From contig NZ_JAEHGC010000002.1 of the NCBI RefSeq assembly GCF_016107705.1, forward strand, positions 372,001 through 436,000: DNA of 64,000 bases. Reading direction: 5' to 3'. Positions 33,805 through 42,413 of this stretch are shown here, piece after piece (positions within the stretch are counted from its first letter, which is position 1; the number at the start of each line of letters is the position of its first letter). The notes under the pieces are model-generated. The model saw nothing but the letters and a program-made list of their open reading frames with translations. It was not told where the DNA came from and searched no databases. This DNA is from Neobacillus cucumis (lineage in GTDB: Bacteria; Bacillota; Bacilli; Bacillales_B; DSM-18226). Both the position numbers and the translations under genes were made by a program.

Positions 33805-34064
33805 GATGAAGGCCGAAACTGGGTAAGAGAGCCATGAAAACGGCCTTCATAGGGTCGATGAAGGTCGAAACTGGGTGAGAGTGTCATGAAAACGGTTTTC
33901 ATAAGGTCGATGAAGGTCGAAACTGGGTGAGAGAGTCATGAAAACGCTCTTCATAAGGTCGATGAAGGCCAAAACTGCAGGAGTAAGCCATAAAAACGAT
34001 CTTCATAAGGTCAATGAAGGCCAAAGCTAGATAAGGGACACTTGAAAATGTCTTTCATAAGACC
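33805..34064. repeat. Five 52-bp tandem repeats with internal hairpins
   Basis: Units start at 33805, 33857, 33909, 33961 and 34013, each exactly 52 bases, with a core GATGAAGGTCGAAACTGGGT and an ending TTCATAAGGTC. In every unit ATGAAGG near the start can pair with the TTCAT block near the end; in unit 1 the arms ATGAAGGCCG/CGGCCTTCAT are perfect, and in others changes are partly compensated by wobble pairs. Units degrade toward the right. A period of 52 is not a multiple of three, so it is not coding. Whole stretch 33743-34208 holds no gene. Confidence 0.85.
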
Positions 34065-34208
34065 TCATCATAGAGCGGAAACTCCATAAATCTTAGTAAA
34101 ACAGTCAGATTTATTTTGTATCTTCCTTCAGAATATTATATAATTTTCGTTAGGGTCATCCCCCAAGGGGCTTGTCCGTATAATTTATTCGATTAAGGAG
34201 TAATTCAG

Positions 34209-35147
34209 ATGGAAAAAGTTTTGATTTTCGGGCACAAAAATCCCGACACAGACACTATTTGCTCTGCACTAGCCTATGCAGATCTGAAAAAACAATTAGG
34301 AATGGATGTTGAACCGGTCCGCCTTGGTGAAGTCAATGGCGAAACTCAATATGCCTTAAATTATTTCAACGCTGATGCACCTCGATTGGTGGAAACAGTA
34401 GCAAACGAAGTCAATGCTGTCATCCTTGTTGACCACAACGAACGCCAGCAAAGTGCTAGCGATATTACCGATGTTCGTGTACTAGAAGTAATCGACCATC
34501 ACCGTATCGCAAACTTTGAAACAAGTGACCCATTATACTATCGCTGCGAACCAGTTGGCTGTACTGCAACGATTTTAAACAAAATGTACAAAGAAAACGG
34601 CAAACAAATAAGCAAAGAAGTTGCCGGTCTTATGCTTTCTGCAATCATTTCTGACTCTTTATTATTCAAATCACCAACCTGCACAGAACAAGACGTTGCT
34701 GCTGCGCGCGAGCTAGCAGAAATTGCCGGTGTTGATGCGGATACATATGGTTTAGAAATGCTAAAAGCTGGTGCCGATTTGAGCCAAAAAACAACGGAAC
34801 AGCTTCTTACCCTTGACGCAAAAGAATTCGAAATGGGTTCAAGCAAAGTTGAAATTGCTCAAGTCAATGCGGTGGATACAGACGATGTGCTTTCACGTAA
34901 AGAAGAATTAGAAGCAGCGATTTCAAAAATTGTTGCTGAGAAGAACTTAGATCTTTTCCTATTTGTTGTAACGGATATCCTGACAAACGATTCCGTTGGA
35001 CTAGCGATTGGAAGTAAAGCAAGTGCGGTTGAAAAAGCTTATAATGTAACGCTTTCTGATAATACTGCTGTATTAAAGGGCGTTGTTTCTCGTAAAAAAC
35101 AAATCGTCCCTGTTCTAACAGACATTTTTAACAAAGGTGAATTTTAA
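34209..35147 (+). CDS. ppaC: Manganese-dependent inorganic pyrophosphatase
   Basis: 312 residues, the normal length for family II pyrophosphatase. DHH-family metal motifs: [17 protein letters not shown] near residue 8, [10 protein letters not shown] near 76, [10 protein letters not shown] near 99; C-terminal DHHA2 domain with [11 protein letters not shown]. It hydrolyses PPi in the cytoplasm, which would also drive acyl-adenylate-forming ligases such as those upstream. AAGGAG precedes ATG 34209, and TATAAT at 34179-34184 is a probable -10. Own terminator follows. Confidence 0.95.
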   Translation: MEKVLIFGHKNPDTDTICSALAYADLKKQLGMDVEPVRLGEVNGETQYALNYFNADAPRLVETVANEVNAVILVDHNERQQSASDITDVRVLEVIDHHRIANFETSDPLYYRCEPVGCTATILNKMYKENGKQISKEVAGLMLSAIISDSLLFKSPTCTEQDVAAARELAEIAGVDADTYGLEMLKAGADLSQKTTEQLLTLDAKEFEMGSSKVEIAQVNAVDTDDVLSRKEELEAAISKIVAEKNLDLFLFVVTDILTNDSVGLAIGSKASAVEKAYNVTLSDNTAVLKGVVSRKKQIVPVLTDIFNKGEF

Positions 35148-35151
35148 GAAG

Positions 35152-35184
35152 AAAACCCATCATGTGAACATGATGGGTTTTTTA
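35152..35184 (+). terminator. Terminator of ppaC
   Basis: AAAACCCATCATG pairs with CATGATGGGTTTT around TGAA, then further T. Confidence 0.9.
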
Positions 35185-35192
35185 TTGAATCT

Positions 35193-35648
35193 TCATTTAC
35201 TCTCTTCCTTTTTATCATTTCTTAATAAGAATGAGAGCGGCTGATCAGAACCGGTCATTAATTTGTACACGTAGGTTGAGGTGACCTTATAACCATCCTC
35301 AATTTTTGTGGCCAGGTAATTGGTTCTTTCAAACAGTATTGAACGAATATGGTTTATTTGGCGCAGTATTTTCTCTGTCAATGCTTCCTGACGATCAAGT
35401 CGAGTCAATACTTGATTAAGCATATCCATCATCATCTGCTCATCATGTTCAATAACAGTACGTAAATTACCATTTTTTTCATCCATCGTATTCATTACAT
35501 GGTTGAACATTCTCTGCAGTTCTTTTTTCTGTTCCTCTAATAGATCAGCTAAAGCATCATTACGGGAAAATTGTTGATTGGGTTCCTGTATGGCCTCAGT
35601 GTTTTTATAAAGCTCAGGGAACTTGTCGTGATCAAAATATAATCCCAT
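35193..35648 (-). CDS. Coiled-coil protein of unknown function
   Basis: 151 residues, cytoplasmic, no signal or membrane segment. Residues about 30-110 are strongly heptad-like and charged (LLEEQKKELQRMFNHVM, LTRLDRQEALTEKILRQI), then a short RTNYLATKIEDGYKVTSTYV segment. AGGAGG with suitable spacing precedes ATG 35648 on the minus strand. It is not a family I recognise; a DNA- or envelope-associated structural role is possible but unsupported. Confidence 0.65.
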   Translation of the reverse strand: MGLYFDHDKFPELYKNTEAIQEPNQQFSRNDALADLLEEQKKELQRMFNHVMNTMDEKNGNLRTVIEHDEQMMMDMLNQVLTRLDRQEALTEKILRQINHIRSILFERTNYLATKIEDGYKVTSTYVYKLMTGSDQPLSFLLRNDKKEESK

Positions 35649-35801
35649 GATTATACCTCCTCCCCGCCAGTACTTTTTATGTTATTCTATGCATTTATTA
35701 AGCAGATTGGGACATCGGCTGTTTTTTTGTTTTTTTAGAAGGGAAATGGAAAAAGGTGGCGAATTATTCAGGGGTTGATTTCAAAATGGAGGAGGCGATT
35801 A

Positions 35802-36302
35802 ATGATGGAAATCAGACAATTAAATTCTATGGATGCAAGGCAATATCAGAATCTGCGCTTAGAAGCGTTACAAAAAGATCCTGAAGCTTTTGCTTCAAGC
35901 TATGAGGAAGAAAAGGAATACTCCCTTGAAACCTATGCAAATCGATTGAACTCCGAAAATGTTTTTACTTATGGAGCTTTTGAGAATGACAAGCTGTGTG
36001 GGGTTGTAACAATCGTAAGGGAATCTAAGCGAAAAACAAAGCATAAAGCCTCTATTTTTGCCATGTATGTATCCCCTGAAACACGGGGAAGGGGTGTGGG
36101 AAAACGATTAATGGGGGCAGCTATTGAAAAAGCAAAACAAATGGGCGGTGTTGAGAAAATTAATCTAACCGTTGTATCCTCCAATGAATCTGCCAAAAAG
36201 CTTTATCATCTATGCGGGTTTGAGACATTTGGCCTTGAGAAAAGATCTGAAAAAGTTGATCAAACGTATTATGATGAGGAATATATGGTGTTGTTTTTAT
36301 AA
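35802..36302 (+). CDS. GNAT-family N-acetyltransferase
   Basis: 166 residues from ATG 35802, chosen because GGAGGAGG (35788-35795) is correctly spaced. The acetyl-CoA pyrophosphate loop is in MYVSPETRGRGVGKRLM at about residue 95, followed by INLTVVSSNESAKKLY and the terminal YYDEEYMVL strand. It transfers an acetyl group to an amine; the substrate cannot be told. Convergent with the enolase-superfamily gene and separated by a bidirectional terminator. Confidence 0.88.
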   Translation: MMEIRQLNSMDARQYQNLRLEALQKDPEAFASSYEEEKEYSLETYANRLNSENVFTYGAFENDKLCGVVTIVRESKRKTKHKASIFAMYVSPETRGRGVGKRLMGAAIEKAKQMGGVEKINLTVVSSNESAKKLYHLCGFETFGLEKRSEKVDQTYYDEEYMVLFL

Positions 36303-36304
36303 TG

Positions 36305-36341
36305 AAAAAAGCCAGGATCAAAACAAGATCCTGGCTTTTTC
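36305..36341. terminator. Bidirectional terminator
   Basis: AAAAAGCCAGGATC pairs perfectly with GATCCTGGCTTTTT. It serves the GNAT gene (+) and the racemase-like gene (-). Confidence 0.9.
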
Positions 36342-36343
36342 AA

Positions 36344-37453
36344 TCAACGATAGGTCTTACTAGATAAGGTATACTTATCGATTTTTTCCATCCTTGGCAT
36401 ATAACCCATTCCCGGTCCGTCTGGAACCGTGATGGTACCACTTTCGGAGATAACCTCTGGTTCAATAATATCTTCAGCCCAGTAAAGTGCAGAACCGGCT
36501 GTGTCTCCAGGCAGTGTAAAGTTTGGCAGGGAGGTCAAAGCGATATTATGAGCCCTGCCAATGCCTGACTCGAGCATCCCGCCACACCATACTGGTACAT
36601 TATGTGCCATACAATAATCATGGATTTTCTTTGCTTCGGTCAATCCTCCAACCCGGCCCACTTTGATATTGATAATTTTACAGCTTCCAAGCTTTAATGC
36701 CTTTTGTGTATCTGCTAATGAATGGATGCTCTCGTCCAGGCAAATCGGTGTTTTTAACTTTGCTTGAAGCTCCGCATGATCAATAATATCATTATAGGCT
36801 AAGGGCTGTTCAATCATCATTAAGTTATAGTCATCCAGTGCGGTTAACAGGTCCATATCGTTTAAAGTGTAGGCCGAATTTGCATCCGCCATTAGCGGGA
36901 TATCAGGATATACCTTGCGAACCTTGTCAATTAATTTAACGTCCCAGCCTGGCTTAATTTTTAATTTGAAGCGCTTATAGCCTTCCGAGCGGCGCTGCTC
37001 AATCACCTTTAGCGTATCTTCAATGGAGTCTTTAATGCCAATGCTTACACCGACATCAATGTTTTTTTTCGTTCCGCCTAGAGCACTGGCAAGAGAAATG
37101 TTTTGTTCCCTGGCATATAAATCCCATGCAGCCATTTCTAAACTAGCCTTTGCCATGTAATTTCCGCGAATATGAGCAAACAGTTTTTCCGACAACTCAT
37201 CAGGATGACTGAAATCATGGTTTAACAAAAGGGGCATTAAAAAATCTTCTAACATATGCCAATTCGTTTTTACGGTTTCCTCATTATAGTAGGGGGTAGG
37301 CATGGCAACATTTTCGGCCCACCCGGTTAGACCATCCTCATTTTTCACTTCGACAAGAATAAAATCCCGATCTTTTTCTTTTCCGAAGCTGGTGACAAAA
37401 GGATAAAGTAAATCCATTTTTAAATGCCTTAGAGTAATTTCTTTTATTTTCAT
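36344..37453 (-). CDS. Enolase-superfamily NSAR/OSBS (MenC-like)
   Basis: 369 residues from ATG 37453; the longer frame to 37522 would run through a terminator. The N-terminal capping domain and TIM barrel resemble Bacillus MenC and N-succinylamino-acid racemases. Catalytic residues align: Lys163 and Lys165 in FKLKIKPG, Asp190 (MADAN), Glu215 (IEQP), Asp240 (CLDES), Lys264 (NIKVGRVGG). The family makes o-succinylbenzoate for menaquinone or racemises N-succinyl amino acids. No men genes are near; the neighbours are an amino-acid permease and an RpiR regulator, favouring an amino-acid role (inference). Confidence 0.85.
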   Translation of the reverse strand: MKIKEITLRHLKMDLLYPFVTSFGKEKDRDFILVEVKNEDGLTGWAENVAMPTPYYNEETVKTNWHMLEDFLMPLLLNHDFSHPDELSEKLFAHIRGNYMAKASLEMAAWDLYAREQNISLASALGGTKKNIDVGVSIGIKDSIEDTLKVIEQRRSEGYKRFKLKIKPGWDVKLIDKVRKVYPDIPLMADANSAYTLNDMDLLTALDDYNLMMIEQPLAYNDIIDHAELQAKLKTPICLDESIHSLADTQKALKLGSCKIINIKVGRVGGLTEAKKIHDYCMAHNVPVWCGGMLESGIGRAHNIALTSLPNFTLPGDTAGSALYWAEDIIEPEVISESGTITVPDGPGMGYMPRMEKIDKYTLSSKTYR

Positions 37454-37489
37454 AGCTTTTTCATTCTCCTTTCCCTCATTATGCTTAGT

Positions 37490-37530
37490 ATGTAAAAAAA
37501 AGCTAACGCCTTGCGGAAACAAGGCGTTAG
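37490..37530 (-). terminator. Terminator between permease and racemase-like gene
   Basis: On the minus strand CTAACGCCTTG pairs perfectly with CAAGGCGTTAG, followed by CT9. It ends the permease transcript, so the racemase gene needs read-through or its own promoter. Confidence 0.9.
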
Positions 37531-37539
37531 GGGGAAAAA

Positions 37540-39027
37540 TTATTCTCTACTGAAATCTGCCTCTTTTAGTGGAACCATTTTCGTTTTCTTTACTAATTTA
37601 TAGCCTAAGTAGCCGGCAATAAATAATGGCAATCCAATGTACGAAACAAGTATACCATACCAGTCGACTTTATCACCAATAAACGCACCATAATTGGTAC
37701 CAAGCGTAGCAACCAAGCAAAGGATTGTTGCTAAAATTGGTCCTAATGGGAACCATTTTGCTACATATGGAAGATCCTTCATATCTCTTCCTTGTGCTTT
37801 ATACGCTTTTCTAAAGCGCATGTGGGTGATTGAAATACCTAGCCAAGAAAGGTAACCGGCTAAGCCTGCTGCATTTAAAAGCCAATTATAAACGGTACCG
37901 TCGCCGAAAAGAGAGGTTAAGAAACAAAGCATCCCGATAAGTGTAGTAACGTAAAGCGCGTTAACAGGTACGCCGCCCTTATTTACTTTTTTCAAAAATG
38001 CCGGTGCTTTTCCTTCTTCAGCCAATGTCCAAAGGACACGGGAACCAACGTATAAGGATGAGTTTCCTGCTGATAAAACCGATGTAAGGATGACAGCGTT
38101 CATTGCAGCAGCGGCAAAAGCTAAACCTGCATGTTTAAATACGAGAGTAAAAGGACTGACAGCAATATTTTCTAGGTCGCCGCCTAATAAGTTTGGATCC
38201 TTATAGCTAATCAAACAGCCGATAACGAAAATGGCTAAAACGTAGAACAAAAGAATGCGCCAGAAAATTTGTTTAATGGCTCTTGGCATATCTTTTTCAG
38301 GATTTTCACTTTCTCCGGCTGCAACCCCAACCATTTCAGTTCCTTGGAAGGCAAAACCTACAACCATAAACACACTGAAAATGGATAATAGCCCGCCATG
38401 GAATGGTGCATCGCCTTTTGTAAGGTTTCCAAATCCACCGGTATAGCCTTTCATAATTCCAAAAATCATTAATAAACCAACAACAATGAAAATAATAATC
38501 GTTGCAACCTTGATAATGGAGAACCAGAATTCTGATTCACCGTATCCTTTAACGGAAAGTACATTTAAGCCAAAAATAAGGACAAGGAAGCTTGCACTCC
38601 AAACGATTCCCGGCACATCAGGTAGCCAATATTTCATGATTAAAGATGATGCGGATAATTCCAAAGCAAGGATAATCGCGTTATTATACCAATAGTTCCA
38701 ACCAACTGCAAAGCCTAATGCAGGGTCAACAAATCTACCTGTATACGTACTGAATGAACCGGAAATAGGAATAAATGCAGCCATTTCAGCAAGACTTGCC
38801 ATAAGAAAATACACCATGATTCCTGCAATTAAATAGGCAGCAATTGCTCCGCCTGGGCCGGCATCATGAATGGTCGCACCGCTTGCTAAAAACAAGCCGG
38901 TACCAATCGTTCCACCCATGGCAATCATCGTTAAATGTCTTGTTTTCAGTTTTCTTTCCAAATGTTCATGCTGAACAGTTTGTCCCATTTGTTCTGATGT
39001 TTGAAACTTCTTTGCAGTATTTGACAT
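37540..39027 (-). CDS. Amino-acid permease (APC family, LysP-like)
   Basis: 495 residues with twelve helices and a long hydrophilic N-terminus (HEHLERKLKTRHLTMIAMGG). GGTIGTGLFLASGATI and GFAFQGTEMVGVAAGESENP are the signature motifs of the AAT branch (lysine, arginine, aromatic permeases). It imports amino acids with protons. AGGTG precedes ATG 39027. It lies between the NSAR/OSBS-like enzyme and an RpiR-type regulator, all on the minus strand, so the three may handle one amino acid or derivative. Confidence 0.88.
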   Translation of the reverse strand: MSNTAKKFQTSEQMGQTVQHEHLERKLKTRHLTMIAMGGTIGTGLFLASGATIHDAGPGGAIAAYLIAGIMVYFLMASLAEMAAFIPISGSFSTYTGRFVDPALGFAVGWNYWYNNAIILALELSASSLIMKYWLPDVPGIVWSASFLVLIFGLNVLSVKGYGESEFWFSIIKVATIIIFIVVGLLMIFGIMKGYTGGFGNLTKGDAPFHGGLLSIFSVFMVVGFAFQGTEMVGVAAGESENPEKDMPRAIKQIFWRILLFYVLAIFVIGCLISYKDPNLLGGDLENIAVSPFTLVFKHAGLAFAAAAMNAVILTSVLSAGNSSLYVGSRVLWTLAEEGKAPAFLKKVNKGGVPVNALYVTTLIGMLCFLTSLFGDGTVYNWLLNAAGLAGYLSWLGISITHMRFRKAYKAQGRDMKDLPYVAKWFPLGPILATILCLVATLGTNYGAFIGDKVDWYGILVSYIGLPLFIAGYLGYKLVKKTKMVPLKEADFSRE

Positions 39028-39163
39028 AAAACACCTCTTTTATTTTATTAAATTTTTATACCGAAAACGCGAAGGAGTGCGTATTGGTTAAAATTTTATT
39101 ATAGATGGATATCTTTTAAACTTTACTATTAGGTATTAATCGATTTGCTGTAGTTGAATTCTT

Positions 39164-39193
39164 TTGAAAGACAATTTTTGGAATCGCTTTCAA
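39164..39193. promoter_or_regulatory. Inverted repeat upstream of the permease
   Basis: TTGAAAG (39164-39170) and CTTTCAA (39187-39193) are separated by 16 bases in the gap between the regulator and the permease. It is a possible operator of the RpiR protein; only one copy exists. Confidence 0.3.
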
Positions 39194-39217
39194 TTTTTCA
39201 ACCACCTCCTTTAAGGT

Positions 39218-40063
39218 TTATTCTTTAAAAACATGAAAGCTTGAATAAAGCATTTCTAGTTTTTGCTGATGGGAATGGATTCGTTTTTGATCTTTTTGCT
39301 GGATTCCTTCGATAATCAGGTCAAGTAAACTAATGACGGATGCAATCGAATTCACTCCAGTATCGGCATTCTCTTCTGTCGTAACGACAATATTTGAAAT
39401 TCGCCCAATGGGTGAGAGGAGGCGGTCCGTAACCGCAATTATTTGAATACCGTGGTTTGCAGCACACTCCGCTATTTTAATCGTTTCATTTGAATAGCGC
39501 GGGAATGAAAAAACGACAACGACCGAATTTTTTGTAAGATTACAAAATTGCTCGACAAAATTTCCATTAGGGGAACATAGGTTGACGTTTTCCCTTAAGG
39601 TACTAAGCCTATAGGAAAACCAGTAGGCTGCAGCGTGGGAAAGACAATATCCAGCAATTAATACTTGGTCTGCCTTAATCAGGGTATCTACTGCATTCCA
39701 AATCTCATCTATATTCGTTGGATTGAGCATATGTCTTAAAATATGGACTTCATTTTCAATTACCTTTTTAAAGGGATCATTGATTTCTTCTTGTTGACTT
39801 CTATCAAAAAACTCCGTTTGATGTTGTTGAAGCAGTTGATTTTGTATCGTTGTCTGCATGTCACTAAATCCTTCAAAACCTAGTGCGAAAGAAAGTCTAA
39901 TCACAGTGGTTTCGCTGACGCCAGTTTTTTTTCCAATTTGATAAGCTGTTTTGAAGGCAAACTCATCAAGATGTTCAATGAGATAATTGGCCACTTTTTT
40001 TTGGCCAGCTGATAAAAGGGAGAACTTTTCCTTTATTAAAAGCTTAATAGGTAGTTGTTTCAT
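39218..40063 (-). CDS. RpiR/MurR-family transcriptional regulator
   Basis: 281 residues. The N-terminal helix-turn-helix (about 1-75) contains KKVANYLIEHLDEFAFKTAY and TGVSETTVIRLSFALGF; the C-terminal SIS domain (about 115-255) contains DQVLIAGYCLSHAAAYWFS and VVVFSFPRYSNETIKIAE. SIS domains usually bind phosphosugars, but many members regulate amino-acid or amino-sugar genes. AGGAGGATG at the start gives GGAGGATGAAATGAAA, with start ATG 40063. Probable regulator of the adjacent permease and racemase-like genes. Confidence 0.88.
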   Translation of the reverse strand: MKQLPIKLLIKEKFSLLSAGQKKVANYLIEHLDEFAFKTAYQIGKKTGVSETTVIRLSFALGFEGFSDMQTTIQNQLLQQHQTEFFDRSQQEEINDPFKKVIENEVHILRHMLNPTNIDEIWNAVDTLIKADQVLIAGYCLSHAAAYWFSYRLSTLRENVNLCSPNGNFVEQFCNLTKNSVVVVFSFPRYSNETIKIAECAANHGIQIIAVTDRLLSPIGRISNIVVTTEENADTGVNSIASVISLLDLIIEGIQQKDQKRIHSHQQKLEMLYSSFHVFKE

Positions 40064-40278
40064 TTCATCCTCCTTCCTTACTTTAGCAGATTAGAGAATT
40101 AGTAAGGTAGTAATTCAGTGAATTAAATCCTTCACTTTTTTACTTATTCTGCATGAAATCCTTTAACAATTAATAAATTATCATATTTTTGCTAAAAATA
40201 GAAGAATTATTTTTAGTTTTCGGACTTTTTTAATAAAAAACTAATTTATGGTATTTTAAAAAGAGGAGGTGGTAATAA

Positions 40279-40872
40279 ATGAATCGTTGCGGCTGGGTAA
40301 ATCAGGATCCATTATATATCGATTATCATGACCACGAATGGGGCGTGCCGGTTTATGATGATCGACAGCTATTTGAGTATTTGAATCTTGAAGGAGCGCA
40401 GGCAGGATTAAGCTGGTATACGATTTTAAAGAAACGTGCCAATTACAGGGAGGCATTCGACAACTTTGAGGCAGAAAAAATTGTTCACTATAATGATCGA
40501 AAAATTGAAGAGCTGCTAAACAATAAAGGAATTGTCCGGAATAAGTTGAAAATCCATGCGGTTATTACGAATGCAAAAGCGTTTTTAAAAGTGGTGGAAG
40601 AATTCGGTTCGTTCAGTACCTATATCTGGTCATTTGTCGATGGAGAACCGATTCAAAATCACTTCGAGGACTTATCGAAAGTCCCTGCGACTACTTGTAT
40701 TAGTGATAGACTTAGTAAAGACCTAAAAAAGCGCGGCTTTAAATTTGTCGGCACAACGATTTGTTATGCCTTTATGCAGGCCGTTGGAATGGTCAATGAT
40801 CATGTGATGACATGTGACTGTTATAAAAATAAGTTAAGGCATGAAACACAAAAGGGAACGGGTGAAGTTTAA
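40279..40872 (+). CDS. tag: DNA-3-methyladenine glycosylase I
   Basis: 197 residues, full length. N-terminal NRCGW with zinc ligand Cys4, YHDHEWG with His17, QAGLSWYTIL and the C-terminal VNDHVMTCDCY holding the remaining zinc ligands identify Tag, which excises 3-methyladenine from alkylated DNA. AGGAGGTGG precedes ATG 40279. It is monocistronic; its 3' end forms part of its own terminator. Confidence 0.95.
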   Translation: MNRCGWVNQDPLYIDYHDHEWGVPVYDDRQLFEYLNLEGAQAGLSWYTILKKRANYREAFDNFEAEKIVHYNDRKIEELLNNKGIVRNKLKIHAVITNAKAFLKVVEEFGSFSTYIWSFVDGEPIQNHFEDLSKVPATTCISDRLSKDLKKRGFKFVGTTICYAFMQAVGMVNDHVMTCDCYKNKLRHETQKGTGEV

Positions 40873-40888
40873 CCGGTTCCCTTTTTCT
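40854..40888. terminator. Terminator overlapping the end of tag
   Basis: AAGGGAACGGGT pairs with ACCGGTTCCCTT (one mismatch) and T5 follows. It also faces the small minus-strand ORF. Confidence 0.8.
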
Positions 40889-40890
40889 AT

Positions 40891-41085
40891 TTAGGTAGCG
40901 TAGGCATAAAGTTTATTCGTGATTTCTGCAAGCAATCTCTTACTTTCCCGATAATTTCGTTCTCGTTTGGCTTCCACTTTAATTCTCACTGAATGTTTTT
41001 GACTATAGACTTGATAGCCAACTCCATGGGCCTTGTGCATGGCTTTTTCCATTTCACTCGTGTAATTCAATTCTAATGGATTGAT
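40891..41085 (-). CDS. Small basic protein with probable ATC start
   Basis: The open minus-strand frame ends at TAA 40891-40893 and is closed upstream by a stop at 41101-41103. GGAGGGG (41093-41099) is seven bases from ATC at 41083-41085, but 22 bases from the first conventional start, TTG 41070; no ATG, GTG or TTG lies nearer. With ATC the product is 64 residues (59 from TTG), helical and Lys/Arg-rich: HKAHGVGYQVYSQKHS, then KVEAKRERNYRESKR. Initiation at ATC would be unusual and suggests autoregulated or IF3-sensitive translation. No family was recognised. Confidence 0.5.
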   Translation of the reverse strand: MNPLELNYTSEMEKAMHKAHGVGYQVYSQKHSVRIKVEAKRERNYRESKRLLAEITNKLYAYAT

Positions 41086-41310
41086 AAAAAATCCCCTCCG
41101 TTAGTTATTTTTATTGAACAAATCCATCTTATCATTTATGGATTTGTATTCACAAAGAGTATATACCAGTGTATATCTGCGTATGAAGCGCTCAGTAAGA
41201 GTGTCAGGAGGTCACCTCGTCAATCCTTAAAATAATGGCAGTTTCCTTCCAATATGGGCATGTTTTAGCAATAAAATCAATAAAAGTTCCAAATAATAGG
41301 AGTTGCATAG

Positions 41311-41817
41311 TTGTTTATTAATAAATACAACAGAAAGCGGTGCTGTGTTATGAAAGTAAAGGATTTTATGATAACAAGTGTAATTGCCGCCAGTCCTGAC
41401 GCAACAATTAAAGATGTAATGAAAATAATGGTTGAAAGAAAAATCGGTGGTGTGCCGATCATGGATAAGGAAGGGAAATTGCAGGGGATTGTTACGGATG
41501 GAGATATTTTGAGGGCGATTCAACCGGTTGACCGAAGAATTAATGACTATTTTTCTTTTATCAGTTATCATTGGGAACAAAATTTAGAGAGCAGGATTAA
41601 AGAGATGGCGAATCTGAAGATCATAAAAATTGCCAAAACCCATGGTTTGGTAACGGTTTCACCTGAGGATGATGTGAAACTAGTGGTACAACTTTTAGCG
41701 AAACACCATTTTAAAAAGCTGCCGGTGATTGATCAATACAGTCATGTGCTGGGGGTCATTAGCAGGGGGGATATGATTCGCTGCGTTCAAAACACGGTAT
41801 TTGATAAGATGCGTTAA
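41311..41817 (+). CDS. CBS-domain protein
   Basis: 168 residues from TTG 41311, which has TAGGAG eight bases upstream; ATG 41350 gives the more usual N-terminus MKVKDFMITSV but lacks a good site. Two CBS motifs: KIGGVPIMDKEGKLQGIVTD and FKKLPVIDQYSHVLGVISRG, separated by an insertion of about 45 residues. CBS pairs bind adenine nucleotides and act as energy sensors. No partner domain is fused, and no neighbour suggests a target. Confidence 0.85.
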   Translation: MFINKYNRKRCCVMKVKDFMITSVIAASPDATIKDVMKIMVERKIGGVPIMDKEGKLQGIVTDGDILRAIQPVDRRINDYFSFISYHWEQNLESRIKEMANLKIIKIAKTHGLVTVSPEDDVKLVVQLLAKHHFKKLPVIDQYSHVLGVISRGDMIRCVQNTVFDKMR

Positions 41818-41819
41818 AA

Positions 41820-41857
41820 ATAAGCCCATCACTTCAGTGGGAAGTGATGGGCTTAAT
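41820..41857. terminator. Bidirectional terminator
   Basis: AAGCCCATCACTTC pairs perfectly with GAAGTGATGGGCTT around AGTGG, with A/T-rich flanks. Confidence 0.8.
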
Positions 41858-41868
41858 AAAATGATTAT

Positions 41869-42033
41869 TTATTTAATTATTGATTTGTCCAGCAGGAAAT
41901 CTCCTTTTGGTAAGGTAATAATCTTTCCACCAATTTGCACATGAATGGTATCGTTAAAGATGGCCTTCACGATTCCTTTTAAGGAAATGGTTGAATTAAT
42001 GTCAATTTTTTTCGGTTCAGAATTGGCTGCCAA
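41869..42033 (-). CDS. Small beta-rich protein (DUF2187-like)
   Basis: 54 residues from TTG 42033, with GGAAGGTG eight bases upstream. The sequence STISLKGIVKAIFNDTIHVQ followed by GGKIITLPKGDFLLD looks like a short SH3-like barrel, as in YkvS-type DUF2187 proteins. Family assignment is tentative. Monocistronic and convergent with the CBS gene. Confidence 0.5.
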   Translation of the reverse strand: MAANSEPKKIDINSTISLKGIVKAIFNDTIHVQIGGKIITLPKGDFLLDKSIIK

Positions 42034-42304
42034 ATTATTCACACCTTCCAAGGTAGTATGGTGATATTAAATAGGATGAAAACCAGAAAACACTAGGCAG
42101 AAGTATTGGGAATGTATTATTTTTCACATCATATGAAGATCATTCCGGCAGGTGCCTAGATATTCTCAATCCTACAGTAATTTTCTTTAATAATTCGGTG
42201 AAAAAATCAAAAATCCTGTTCATTTCAGAAATTTTTAATAAATTATGTTCATGTTATTCCAATTTCATTTAGTCAAGGGGTGCCAACTAAGAAGTGGATA
42301 TAAC

Positions 42305-42372
42305 ATGAACTATGGTTCATAGTATTACATGGTTTAAGAAAACTGTCAATGGAAATATGAACAGAGGTTCAC
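42305..42372. promoter_or_regulatory. Two TetR-type operators
   Basis: ATGAAC-TATG-GTTCAT (42305-42320, perfect inverted repeat) and ATGAAC-AGAG-GTTCAC (42357-42372, one change) lie 52 bases apart, upstream of the TetR-family gene. Autoregulation by that protein is likely. The rest of the 350-base gap (42052-42413) shows only scattered TGTTCAT half-sites. Confidence 0.7.
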
Positions 42373-42413
42373 CTTTTTATTATTTATGATATGATTGGAC
42401 CTGAGGTGATAAA

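Noticed and set aside
33600..33902. A minus-strand open frame across the alcohol dehydrogenase end and the tandem repeats
   Set aside because: It is a shadow of the dehydrogenase gene, and the 52-base repeat period shifts frame in every unit, so the repeats cannot encode a repeated protein.
33805..34064. CRISPR array
   Set aside because: The whole 52-base unit is repeated without variable spacers, and no cas genes are present.
37454..37522. N-terminal extension of the MenC-like gene
   Set aside because: It would translate through the permease terminator hairpin; ATG 37453 begins the conserved MKIKEITL start.
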